From contig CAWATZ010000013.1 in the NCBI GenBank assembly GCA_963784995.1, positions 1,054,001 to 1,118,000 on the forward strand: 64,000 bases of DNA. Direction: 5' to 3'. The translations under genes and the position numbers were made by a program. Under the pieces are notes generated by a model that saw only the letters and a program-made list of their open reading frames with translations, searched no databases and had not been told where the DNA came from. Numbering within the stretch: the first letter of the stretch is position 1; every line of letters starts with the position of its first letter. This DNA comes from CAWATZ01 sp963784995 (GTDB lineage Bacteria > Planctomycetota > Planctomycetia > Gemmatales > Gemmataceae). Shown piece by piece: positions 28,136-36,414 of this stretch.

Positions 28136-28915
28136 TCAGGCCGCATTGGGATCGATTCCCAGCCCGCGGACCTCGGCCTTGGCTTGCTCCCGTTCAGCCA
28201 GCTCCCGTTCCTCGCAACTCGGCAACAGCATTCCGCTCGCCGAGTCCCAGACGCGCAGCCAGGCCAACGGCTCCTCGAGATAAACTCCGCACCAAATCCC
28301 CAGTTCGACGCCAAGCCGTTCCACGGGCAGTCGGCCCGCAGCGTTGGCCGGGACTGGCAGGAGGTAGGGCCCGTGCTGATGATACAGCTCCAGGATTTCC
28401 CTCGCTCGATCGAAAATCGCGTAGTAGCTGGCAGCGATCACTTTCTCATAGACCCAGAACTTCCCCTTGTAGGGAGTCTTGTCCCGCTCCTCGCTGCCGT
28501 CTCCGGAGACGTACTCGACAAGCAGCAGGGGGTGGAGAAGCTCCTGCCACAGGACGTACGACCGTCGCCGCTCGCCATTGAGCATGGGCGGCACACCCGG
28601 TATCAGAAACCAGTCCGGCGCCTTGCAGCCGTCCAGCGGCGGCTGCGTGATCCGCCAGTAGATGCCGGAGTCACAGCCGATGCAAAACTGGCCGTCGGGG
28701 TACAACTGCTGCAACCGGAGCATCAAGGAGCCGGTCAGCAGCATGTTCTGAGGCTGTTCCTGAAAGTTCTCCACAATGGCACCATCACTCTCCGGCAGCT
28801 GGGTGTGGTCGGGCAACGCCGCGGTCGCAGGAGCGAGTGCTTCAACAGGGGAATCCATTATTGCCCTCCGCAATGCCAACGTTTCGGGAACTGCCAGCCA
28901 ATTGTAATCGTCCAT
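28136..28915 (-). CDS. Uma2-family (DUF820) putative endonuclease
   Basis: A 259-residue member of the Uma2 / DUF820 family, which has a PD-(D/E)XK nuclease fold and is greatly expanded in cyanobacteria and planctomycetes. Core features are CKAPDWFLIPGVPP (motif Asp), LLLVEYVSGDGSEERDKTPY (motif Glu) and KGKFWVYEKVIAASYY (Lys and aromatic pair). The C-terminal stretch ends with a charged helix (EERELAEREQAKAE), also typical. The biological role of the family is not settled. Nothing nearby links it to a transposon. Confidence 0.85.
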   Translation of the reverse strand: MDDYNWLAVPETLALRRAIMDSPVEALAPATAALPDHTQLPESDGAIVENFQEQPQNMLLTGSLMLRLQQLYPDGQFCIGCDSGIYWRITQPPLDGCKAPDWFLIPGVPPMLNGERRRSYVLWQELLHPLLLVEYVSGDGSEERDKTPYKGKFWVYEKVIAASYYAIFDRAREILELYHQHGPYLLPVPANAAGRLPVERLGVELGIWCGVYLEEPLAWLRVWDSASGMLLPSCEERELAEREQAKAEVRGLGIDPNAA

Positions 28916-29079
28916 TCCATGCCGTCAACCGCGCTCTGTTTGACCCGGATGAGCCCGCCGCGTATGGTATGAGGAACATCCCTTTCGCTGTGGAGAAGCG
29001 AAAGGACCGCGTTGGGACCTGAAACAACGCTGGGGAACTCCCCACCGTCTGCCGGCCTCGGGATCAGGAGGATTTACAC

Positions 29080-29529
29080 GTGAGCCAGTCGATGCCCAGC
29101 AGTCGGTCCCGCTCTCCCTCTCCGACCCAGTGCCGGGCGGCGGCGAGCCTCAGCGAGCATACGCTCGACAACCTGGTCGAACTCTTTCAGCTGCTGGCCG
29201 AACGCTCGCGGCTGCGCATCTTGCTGACCCTGGCCCAGGAGGGCGAGCTGAACGTCTCGGCGCTCTGCCAGCGGCTGGACCAATCGCAGCCGTCCATCAG
29301 TCACCACCTGACGCGGATGCGCCGCTGTGGTCTGCTCCACCTGCGCAAGCACGGCAAGCACAACTATTACTCCCTGGCGGTCGGCCACGTCAGCCGGCTG
29401 CTGGAGCCGCTGTGGAACGAGCCCGGCCGCCAGTCCAGGCAGCTCCAGCTGGGCGAGATCCTCGTCACGCTGCAGCCTCCGGAAGGGCACGGCGGGCCGT
29501 CTTATCGGACCGCACCCCCGCCCCGGTAA
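29080..29529 (+). CDS. ArsR-family transcriptional regulator
   Basis: A 149-residue winged-helix protein starting at GTG 29080 after AGGAGG. The HTH core is LAERSRLRILLTLAQEGELN, VSALCQRLDQSQPSISHHL and MRRCGLLHLRKHGKHNYYSL, the classic ArsR arrangement. No metal-binding CxC motif is present in the recognition helix, so it is not a standard arsenic/cadmium sensor. It has a Ser-rich N-terminal tail and a Pro-rich C-terminal tail. It converges with the zinc-finger gene at 29540, so its target is not obvious from context. Confidence 0.85.
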   Translation: MSQSMPSSRSRSPSPTQCRAAASLSEHTLDNLVELFQLLAERSRLRILLTLAQEGELNVSALCQRLDQSQPSISHHLTRMRRCGLLHLRKHGKHNYYSLAVGHVSRLLEPLWNEPGRQSRQLQLGEILVTLQPPEGHGGPSYRTAPPPR

Positions 29530-29539
29530 TCCGGGCCGG

Positions 29540-29764
29540 CTATTCGGCACCGAAGGCGCTCTCCGCGCACAGACAGTGCCAGTACGGTCCCGCACAACCC
29601 ATGCGCACAATCAGCGGAGCGTGGCACCAGGGACAGCGGGCCGGGCTCAGGCAGTCGGCCGTGTCCCGCTGGCGCTGCTGGTCCACCACCGTGCGTTTTC
29701 GCGGTTCCCGTTCCAGTGGCGCCGGCTCCTGGGAAGGCGGCATCTCACGAGCAATCCGCGGCAT
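29540..29764 (-). CDS. Small zinc-finger protein A
   Basis: A 74-residue protein with a probable zinc site: CPWCHAPLIVRMGCAGPYWH followed by CLC. The N-terminal half is charged. It overlaps the next upstream gene (29745-29990) by 20 bases and closes a minus-strand phage-like cluster. No family is recognised. Confidence 0.5.
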   Translation of the reverse strand: MPRIAREMPPSQEPAPLEREPRKRTVVDQQRQRDTADCLSPARCPWCHAPLIVRMGCAGPYWHCLCAESAFGAE

Positions 29765-29990
29765 TGGGCTTCTCCTTGGGGTCTTCCGAGAGAGGGGGAA
29801 AGAGCGGCAGACGCCGGCGGGCCCGCTCGGCCAGCCGGCGCAGATGGGCCTCCCACGCGGGAGTCCAGTTGCGTCGCCGCAGGTACAGGGCGCGAACGCC
29901 CTTGCGGGCATGACAGGCAGCGCACAAACCCAGCCGGTTCACGGCGGGCTGCTGCTCGCAGTGCTGACACGGTTCCGAATCCGAATTCAT
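29745..29990 (-). CDS. Small zinc-finger protein B
   Basis: An 81-residue protein with a four-Cys zinc ribbon (CQHCEQQPAVNRLGLCAACH) followed by a basic Arg-rich helix that could contact nucleic acid. It lies 146 bases downstream of the terminase-small-like gene and overlaps zinc-finger gene A. It is judged real because of the conserved Cys spacing and the overlap, not from a recognised family. Confidence 0.55.
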   Translation of the reverse strand: MNSDSEPCQHCEQQPAVNRLGLCAACHARKGVRALYLRRRNWTPAWEAHLRRLAERARRRLPLFPPLSEDPKEKPNAADCS

Positions 29991-30136
29991 GGAGGCAACG
30001 AACCGCAAGCGATCAGACCGGCTGGGAGCGGCTGATCCGTCTCGGACAGGAGGCCGGGAACTCCCGGCACCAGGGGAATCGTTCTTCCTGTATCTTAACA
30101 AACGTACACTAAACCAATCAAGATCGGAGAAGTCTG

Positions 30137-30610
30137 TCAGGTGCGGTCAGTGGCTGCCACTTGGATCAATCCGGCGGCCGCGGTACGGGCCTCGGGAAAG
30201 GGAGTGAGGGCCTGGAGGAGGGCAGAGAGCATCTGCTGCAGTTCGGGCTGGAGCAAGGGGTTGATGCGCCGCTGGGGCGCGGGCGGGGCGGCCCGGGCGG
30301 AGGCGGTCCAGCCGGGGTTGCCGGTCGTTTCCCGGCCGGGTCCGGAGCGGAGCCAGTCGAGGGGGCGGTTCTTGAAGACGGCGGTCTCGGCACGCATGCG
30401 GGCCTGGGCGGCGGCTTGCAGGATGGCTTCGGAGAAGTCGCGGTAGGCCGGCTCGGCACCGCGCTTGCGTCCCCGGCGCAGCCAGCGCTCGAAGACGGGC
30501 GCGGGGATGCCGGCCGCGCCCGCGGCGACGTGGGGAAAGCCGCCGGCGCGGACGTAGGCGGCGATGGTCTGCTGCAATTCGGGAGTCAGGCGGTGGCGCG
30601 AGCGGGCCAT
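30137..30610 (-). CDS. Terminase-small-subunit-like HTH protein
   Basis: A 157-residue protein. Residues 7-60 form a helix-turn-helix (LTPELQQTIAAYVRAGGFPH, VAAGAAGIPAPVFERWLRRG) like phage terminase small subunits and related DNA-binding proteins. Next comes a helical segment (AYRDFSEAILQAAAQARMRA) and the motif PLDWLRSGPGRETTGNPGW, which I associate with planctomycete homologues. The C-terminus is Pro/Ala/Leu-rich. No large terminase gene is in the window, so the protein may serve a different DNA transaction. It is separated from the ABC-GNAT gene by a palindrome. Confidence 0.65.
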   Translation of the reverse strand: MARSRHRLTPELQQTIAAYVRAGGFPHVAAGAAGIPAPVFERWLRRGRKRGAEPAYRDFSEAILQAAAQARMRAETAVFKNRPLDWLRSGPGRETTGNPGWTASARAAPPAPQRRINPLLQPELQQMLSALLQALTPFPEARTAAAGLIQVAATDRT

Positions 30611-30615
30611 GCGGT

Positions 30616-30711
30616 CCCCGGGTTGCGCCGCTCGTTCCTCGCGGCTCCACCCGGGGCTTTATTCCCAAAGCGAGGAGTAAAGCCCCGGGTGGAGCGCAGC
30701 GCAACCCGGGG
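30616..30711. repeat. Compound palindrome
   Basis: Outer arms pair (CCCCGGGTTGCGC with GCGCAACCCGGGG) and inner arms pair (CTCCACCCGGGGCTTTA with TAAAGCCCCGGGTGGAG), separated by unpaired bases. It lies between the ABC-GNAT stop and the terminase-like start. Confidence 0.85.
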
Positions 30712-30739
30712 TCGGCGCAACCGAGGGTGCAGGTGAATG

Positions 30740-31870
30740 TCAGCGGCCAAGAAGGGCCCGGGCCTCGCCCTGGGGCATGGCCGGACCGACGTACTCGAAA
30801 CCGGCCGTCAGGCGTGTGGTGGCGTGCCGCAGCCGGCGGAAGCGTGCCTCCTTGCCGGCCGCGAGGCTGGGAGCGCGGTGCATGCGCCACAGCGGCGAAC
30901 GCAGCCGGGAGCGGATCATCGCCGGATGCGTCGTGGTCGAGAGGGCCCGGTAGCCAAGCCCCTTCCACAGGCTGGCGATGGTCGCGGAGAGGACGTTCCC
31001 GATACCCACGCCTTGATAATCCGGCAAACAGACAGTGCGATGCTCCCGGCGAGCGGGCGGCCCGCCGCCGACAAAGGGCAGCCAGGCGCTGAAGGCGACG
31101 GGCCGCTCGTGCCAGCTGGCCAGGAAGCAGACCGCCGAGGGCGCCAGGGCCGTATTCAGATAATGGTGCGGTGCATACAGCGGCCACGCCGATGCCTGGC
31201 AGCGAACGATCTCCATGGTGATTCTCGGCCGGCGTTGAAGACACCTCCAGGTAAAGCGATCCTCGGCCGGCTCATACACCCAATCGGGCTGCAACCACTC
31301 AAGGACGTCGTCGTGGCAGGTGACGGCGACAAAGGGGACCTGGTACTCCTGCAGAGTGCGTGCCAGGGCCACGCTGCCGATGCGAGCGACGGTGCGATCG
31401 ACGACCGACGTGAACTCGTCGAAGACGATGGGCCGGCCATGCAGAGCATCGCGATTGGCCAGGGCCTCGGCCAGCAGCCGGGCCAGGGTGACGCGGAACT
31501 GCTGGCCGGTGGACAGCACCCGGAAGGGCCGCAGCCAGGCAGGTGGCGACGAGAAGCCGACGCTGGAGAGCAGGGCGGTGATCTCCTTGATGCCCAGGCC
31601 GGCGGGGAAGCCATCGAGGATCGAGGCTCGCTCGCTCCAGTCGTGCTGCCACTGCACCGAGCCGGGCCAGAGCCGGCAGGCAATGGTGGACTTGCCGCAC
31701 CCGGAAGGTCCGGTAATCAGGCCGATCAGCCAGGGCTTCTCCTCCAGGGGCAAGTGGACCGTCCACTCCAGGCGCGAGCTTGTTGCCTCGGCCAGGTCGA
31801 ACAGACCGCGCACTTGCTGCACGCGCGCCGAAGGATCGATGGCCGTCTCAACGGTGATGGTCGTTTGCAT
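30740..31870 (-). CDS. ABC-type ATPase fused to GNAT acetyltransferase
   Basis: A 376-residue fusion of the COG2401 kind. Residues 50-210 are a stand-alone ABC ATPase: Walker A LITGPSGCGKSTIACRL, signature region LSTGQQFRVTLARLLAEALA, Walker B RPIVFDEFTSVVDRTVA and a His switch in VAVTCHDD. Residues 220-376 are a GNAT-like domain with the acetyl-CoA loop CLPDYQGVGIGNVLSATI. The gene starts 8 bases after the ParB-like gene ends. In phages, GNAT-fold Mom proteins modify DNA bases, and the fusion beside ParB and ASCH genes invites that comparison, but the substrate here is unknown. Confidence 0.8.
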   Translation of the reverse strand: MQTTITVETAIDPSARVQQVRGLFDLAEATSSRLEWTVHLPLEEKPWLIGLITGPSGCGKSTIACRLWPGSVQWQHDWSERASILDGFPAGLGIKEITALLSSVGFSSPPAWLRPFRVLSTGQQFRVTLARLLAEALANRDALHGRPIVFDEFTSVVDRTVARIGSVALARTLQEYQVPFVAVTCHDDVLEWLQPDWVYEPAEDRFTWRCLQRRPRITMEIVRCQASAWPLYAPHHYLNTALAPSAVCFLASWHERPVAFSAWLPFVGGGPPARREHRTVCLPDYQGVGIGNVLSATIASLWKGLGYRALSTTTHPAMIRSRLRSPLWRMHRAPSLAAGKEARFRRLRHATTRLTAGFEYVGPAMPQGEARALLGR

Positions 31871-31878
31871 GGGATTGG

Positions 31879-32448
31879 TCAGCTCAAAAGGGCCTTACAT
31901 TTCAAGCCATCCTGCTGGAAACGCTGCAGCAGTTCGACCTGATGCGCTTCGTTGTCGCACTCCACCAGGACCAGGTACTGTTCGGCCAGCTCACGGTTGT
32001 CGGCGGAGCGGTCGCGGGTCTCGGCCAGGGATTTCTCGACCTCGGCCCCGGAGCGTGCGATTGATTGCCACAGCTCCTCCAGGACAGCCGAGTCCGTGAC
32101 CGTGACCTTGCGCAGCTCCTCCAGGGTGTGGGCGTCGTAGTCGGCGAGCTGGGTCAGCGGATCGATCGACAGCAGCAGAGCGCGGGCCTCGGCGTCGCTG
32201 ACGTCCAGCACCTCGACCTCGACTTCCTGCTCCGGATCGAGGTCGGCCCGCAGATGGCCGTCGATCAGCTTGAGCCGGCCATCGGGCAATTCGTAGGCCA
32301 GCAGCGAGCGAGCAAAGCCGATCTCGCGGTACAGCTCCCGCAGGGCGCGGCGCTGGGCCTCGGGATGGCAGCGCGGATTCAGCTCGTGCGGCACCAGGTC
32401 GCCGGCACGGATGCGGACGTGCTTCTTGATGCGGTTGCGAACGGTCAT
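31879..32448 (-). CDS. ParB-like N-terminal domain protein
   Basis: A 189-residue protein. Residues 10-90 match the ParB/Sulfiredoxin-like domain: VRIRAGDLVPHELNPRCHPE, then a linker and LKLIDGHLRADL with the GHxR motif that in ParB binds CTP and in relatives supports nuclease or ATPase activity. The C-terminal half is helical and acidic. The start overlaps the ASCH stop by four bases, so the two are translationally coupled. Stand-alone ParB domains like this are common in phage and mobile modification clusters. Confidence 0.8.
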   Translation of the reverse strand: MTVRNRIKKHVRIRAGDLVPHELNPRCHPEAQRRALRELYREIGFARSLLAYELPDGRLKLIDGHLRADLDPEQEVEVEVLDVSDAEARALLLSIDPLTQLADYDAHTLEELRKVTVTDSAVLEELWQSIARSGAEVEKSLAETRDRSADNRELAEQYLVLVECDNEAHQVELLQRFQQDGLKCKALLS

Positions 32449-32870
32449 GCGAGCAGCTCCTCAGGGACAGGGAAAAGGCCCAGCTTGCCACGACAGGGAA
32501 TCGGCCGGGCAAACCGCTCCGGTTGCTCCAGATACCAGACCCAGCGGCCCGGAGCGAAATTGCCCAGGACGCGATCGAGGTCGGACAGGGCGTCCAGGTC
32601 GATCTCCTCGGTGCGCTGACAGCGACGCAGCTGGACCGCGCCCAGCAGGGCGCCGCGCGGCAGATCGCACTCGTCGATGAAACCAGCCTCGGCCAGCAGG
32701 GAGCGGATGGGTGCTTGCCGGCAAAGCCGCCGGCCCTCCGGCGGGAAGGTGCGCGAAGCGTGGATGAGCAAGTGGCCGGTGTGTTCGGTCTGCCAGGCGC
32801 GGGTCTCCAGACGCTTGACTCCCAGGACGATCAGGCTGGCCCAGGGTTGATGCAGGCTCAGGGCTTTCAT
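32445..32870 (-). CDS. ASCH-domain protein
   Basis: A 141-residue ASCH (PUA-like) protein: MKALSLHQPWASLIVLGVKR, LETRAWQTEHTGHLLIHAS, GALLGAVQLRRC and the closing RGKLGLFPVP. ASCH domains bind RNA or modified nucleosides, and some are amidohydrolases for N4-acetylcytidine (YqfB). A partner GNAT enzyme two genes downstream makes an acetyl-base link thinkable but unproven. Start ATG 32870 follows AAGGAGCC. It is the first gene of the minus-strand cluster that runs to 29540. Confidence 0.8.
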   Translation of the reverse strand: MKALSLHQPWASLIVLGVKRLETRAWQTEHTGHLLIHASRTFPPEGRRLCRQAPIRSLLAEAGFIDECDLPRGALLGAVQLRRCQRTEEIDLDALSDLDRVLGNFAPGRWVWYLEQPERFARPIPCRGKLGLFPVPEELLA

Positions 32871-33144
32871 CAAAAAAGGCTCCTTCAGAAAGGGATGATC
32901 ACAACCTACCATAAATCGACTTTTGTACAGAGAGCAGCTGGAGCGACCTGTGCTGTCGGATGAGTCCATCTGGAAAAAATCGCGTATCAAACCGGCCGGA
33001 GCGGGTAGTTATTTCACCCGTTCCTCCCTGTCTCATGTCAGCCGAGTTGAAAAAATCTCGGCGATTCGTCGAAACTGGTGGATAAACTCACCCTGCCTCG
33101 GGGAGTAACAAGCAGGAGCCGATGGCACACTGAGGGCCGAGCTG

Positions 33145-34555
33145 ATGACAGCCAATCCGCTGAGTACGTTCCTCCAGGACTTTCGCCGGTCAGCCATGCG
33201 AAATGGCGCCGGCAGCGATGGCGACCTGTTGCGCCGCTTCGTCGGCGAACGGGACGACGGCGCGCTGGCGGTCCTGGTGCGGCGGCACGGTCCGATGGTC
33301 TGGGGCGTTTGCCGGCGGCTGCTCCGCAGTCACCACGACGCCGAGGACGCGTTTCAGGCGACGTTCCTTGTCCTGGTCCAGAAGGCAGCGACCGTTCGCG
33401 AGCAGGACCTGGTCGGCAACTTCCTGTACGGCGTGGCTCACCAGACGGCGGTGCGGATGCGAGCGCTGGCTGCCAAACGGGGCGTCCGGGAGCGTCAGCT
33501 GCCGGAGATGCCGGACCCGGTCGCGGCGGAACAGGACCCTGGCAATGACCTCAAGCCGGTCCTCGACGAGGAGCTGAGCCACCTGCCGGACAACTACCGT
33601 GCCGTCCTCGTCCTGTGCGACCTGGAGGGCAAGACCCTCAAGGAAGCAGCCCGGCAGCTGGCCGTGGCCGAGGGGACGGTGGCGAGCCGGGTAGCACGCG
33701 GTCGGGCGCTGCTGGCGAAACGGCTGGCCCGCCGGGGCGTGGCCGTGTCTGGAAGCCTGCTCGCCGCGATACTCGCGCACAGCTCGGCGTCGGCCCAGGT
33801 GCCGTCGGCTCTGGTTACTTCCACGATTCAGGTCGCAACGCTGGTTGCGGCAGGGCAAGGGGCGGCGGGGGCGTTGTCGCCCACGGTCGCCGCCGTCATG
33901 ACAGGAGTGATGAAAACCATGTTCCTTGGCAAGATCAAGTGTGTGGCGGCGCTGCTGCTGGCGGTGGGGCTGCTGTGCGGCGCTGGTGCCGGGATGATGG
34001 CGACCGCTCAGCAAAGGGATTCGGCTCCAGGTTCGGAGGCGCTGGCGTTGCGGACCCCGGTGCCGGGCCCCAAAGAGACGCCGAAGACCCGGGCGGAAAC
34101 CGATCTGGAAACAATCCTCAAGGCGAAAGACTTCTGGCCCCGGGTCGGGGCGAAGATCGACCATCCCGGCTTCAAGGCGTCGGCCATCCGCGACCTGGCG
34201 GGCAAGTCGAAGGACGTGGTCGTTCGCATCCGCGCTCATAAGCTGATGGCCGACCTGGGCGGCAACACACGGTACAGCAAGGACTTCCGCGCAGGAACAA
34301 GCCGAGGCCGCCGTCAGCGCGGCATTCACCTACCTGGAAGGCAATCTGACCAGCAAGACCGTCAAGCACTTCCGACCGGAGATCGGCTACACCCACGTGA
34401 CCGTTTCCAGGAAGGCGGGAGATGCTGGTGGGGTGTGGGTCCTCATCGAGTCCGCGACGGCCGGCATGCCCGGCAGTGGGCTTAACGTTCGCTGGGACTC
34501 GAAGACGGGAATGGTGGACCAGGTGGATTCCTGGGGTTCGGACCGGAACCCCTGA
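33145..34555 (+). CDS. ECF sigma factor with membrane-anchored tail (one frameshift)
   Basis: Residues 25-190 are an ECF sigma factor of the planctomycete type: DLLRRFVGERDDGALAVLVR, then DAEDAFQATFLVLVQKA (sigma2) and LPDNYRAVLVLCDLEGKTLK with the HTH EAARQLAVAEGTVASRVARG (sigma4). A tail with a membrane helix (CVAALLLAVGLLCGAGAGMM, about residue 270) follows, so regulation is built into the same chain. As written the frame derails near 34293. One added base continues it as EQAEAAVSAAFTYLEGNLTS and on to a natural stop at 34555. The sigma part itself is intact. Confidence 0.8.
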
Positions 34556-34772
34556 TGAACCTGCCGATTGGTCCGCTTCCACGGCCCGGCCGGCGAGTGG
34601 TGCTCCACCAGGCACCACTTGCTGGCCGGGCCTGTTTTTGTCTCTGGGACCGGGTGTTCGGTCATCCGCAAGAATCCCGGCAGCGCATGGCATTTCAGGC
34701 CGCACAGGTTGTACTGGACCTTCGCCACCCGCGAGGGATACACTGAGGGCAGCCAGTAAAGGAGAGTGCATT

Positions 34773-35961
34773 ATGCGTCGAATCGTTTTCGCAATGGTTG
34801 CCCTTGGGGTGACGCTGTCCGATGCGGCGCACGTACAGGCGCGGATACCTATTCCCTCACCTTTCACAAAACCACTGAGCCTTCGCGAAGAAGCCAATGT
34901 CGCCCAAATTGTGGTTTACGGCACCCTGGCTAACCCCCGTCTCGAAGGTGGGCAAGATATGTTGGGGGCTACCGACTTGCACGTCCAGACCGTCCTCAAG
35001 GGGGGCGCGGAACTCAAAGACCGCAAGGTGCTGGAGCTGCCGCGTTACCTGCCGGTTAAAGACCCTCGGAAGCCGCCCGTCTTCCTGACCTTTGTCGATG
35101 TCTTCAAGGGGAAACTGGAACCTTATCGCGGCATCGAAGCCACGCCGGCGGTCGTTGATTATCTCAAGGAAGCGATGGCCCTGGACCCCAAGAACTCCAC
35201 TGCCTTCCTGTCCTACTTCTTCCGCTATCTGGATCATGCCGACCCTCCGATCGCTAACGACGCCTATCTGGAGTTCACCAGGATCTACTACCCGAATGTA
35301 CCAGCCGGGGCCAAGCAACTGCCGGCCGAGAAGATCGCCCGCTGGTTGGAGCAGCCGAACCTGCCGGCGGACCGGGTTCACCTGTACGGCTTACTCCTCG
35401 GCGACTGTGGGACGGACCGCCATGCCGACCTGCTCCGTCGGCTGATCGATCAGGCCCGGAAGCAAAGCGACCCGAAAGAAGATCAGGGCGTCAGCTGGTC
35501 TCTTGCAGGGCTACACCATCCTCCGCCCCAAGGAAGGCTGGGCCTGCTGCCGGGACATCCTCGGCGATGCCAGGGCCCCGCACCCGCTTCGTTTCCAGGC
35601 GCTGCTGGCGCTTCGCGGACTCGATGGGAAACGCTCAGGAGTGGTCAGCAAAGAGGAACTGGTCGGCGGAGTCCTGTTGTTGCTGAACCAGAAGGACATG
35701 GCCGACCTGGCCATTGATGAACTGCGCTGGTGGAAGCGCTGGGAGACTGCCGAGCAAGTGCTGAGTCTCCAGGGCAAGGACTCCCACGCGGCTCCCCCCA
35801 TTCGCAGAGCCATCGTCCGCTATGCGCTCAGCTGCACCGATGGGCCCAAGGTGGAGACGTTCCTTGCAGAGAGACGAAAGGCAGAGCCGAAACTGGTCAA
35901 GGAGGTTGAGGAGGAGCTTGCCCGGGACAAGGCCAACCGATCCGATTCGCCGCAGCGATAG
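34773..35961 (+). CDS. Secreted hypothetical protein (one frameshift)
   Basis: ATG 34773 after AAAGGAGAG starts a signal peptide (MRRIVFAMVALGVTLSDAAH, then VQARI). The mature part (ANVAQIVVYGTLANPRLEGG, later VFKGKLEPYRGIEATPAVVD) resembles planctomycete exported proteins with helical repeats. Near 35497 one extra base shifts the frame. Removing it gives GVSGLLQGYTILRPKEGW and the rest up to 35961. The restored protein is about 395 residues. Function unknown. The downstream gene begins 11 bases later, so they are probably co-transcribed. Confidence 0.65.
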
Positions 35962-35972
35962 GAGGAGGCACC

Positions 35973-36233
35973 GTGACCGAAATGACCTATGGCCGACTGG
36001 ACCAGGAGTTGCGTTCGCTGGGCTTTGCAGTTCGCCTCGACAAAGGGGACGCCCTGCAAGGGGATGCCCGCGTCTACAAGCACGCGCCGACAGGGGCTTT
36101 GCTCATCGTGCCGGTTTTCCCGGACGCGGAACGGGTACTTCCCCGCCACCTGGGTGCGGCTCGGGTGACGCTGGACAACTTCGGGATCGCCCGCCCACGG
36201 GTCCTCGCATCCGTATCCCCGCATGGCACCTGA
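35973..36233 (+). CDS. Small hypothetical protein
   Basis: An 86-residue protein with GTG start directly after a perfect AGGAGG, 11 bases downstream of the secreted protein gene. It is compact and mixed alpha/beta (YGRLDQELRSLGFAVRL, VYKHAPTGALLIVPVFP). The size and pattern recall HicA-like dsRBD folds, but the conserved His of HicA is not evident, so no function is assigned. Confidence 0.6.
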   Translation: MTEMTYGRLDQELRSLGFAVRLDKGDALQGDARVYKHAPTGALLIVPVFPDAERVLPRHLGAARVTLDNFGIARPRVLASVSPHGT

Positions 36234-36414
36234 GCTGGCCGCGCACTGCTCTTCGGGATACAATGTCATTCGTCAATCCCAACCGCTGCGTTTAGCGTTT
36301 TGTGGGCAAGAGGCTGTCAGGTCGTTTTCCACTACTCAGGACTGTTCCAATCAAACAGCCCATTACCTCTGGTTCTCGGGACTATTCCTGACCGGATGAG
36401 GAGACTTGCGCATC

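Noticed and set aside
35973..36233. HicA-like toxin
   Set aside because: Size fits but the catalytic His and partner HicB are missing.
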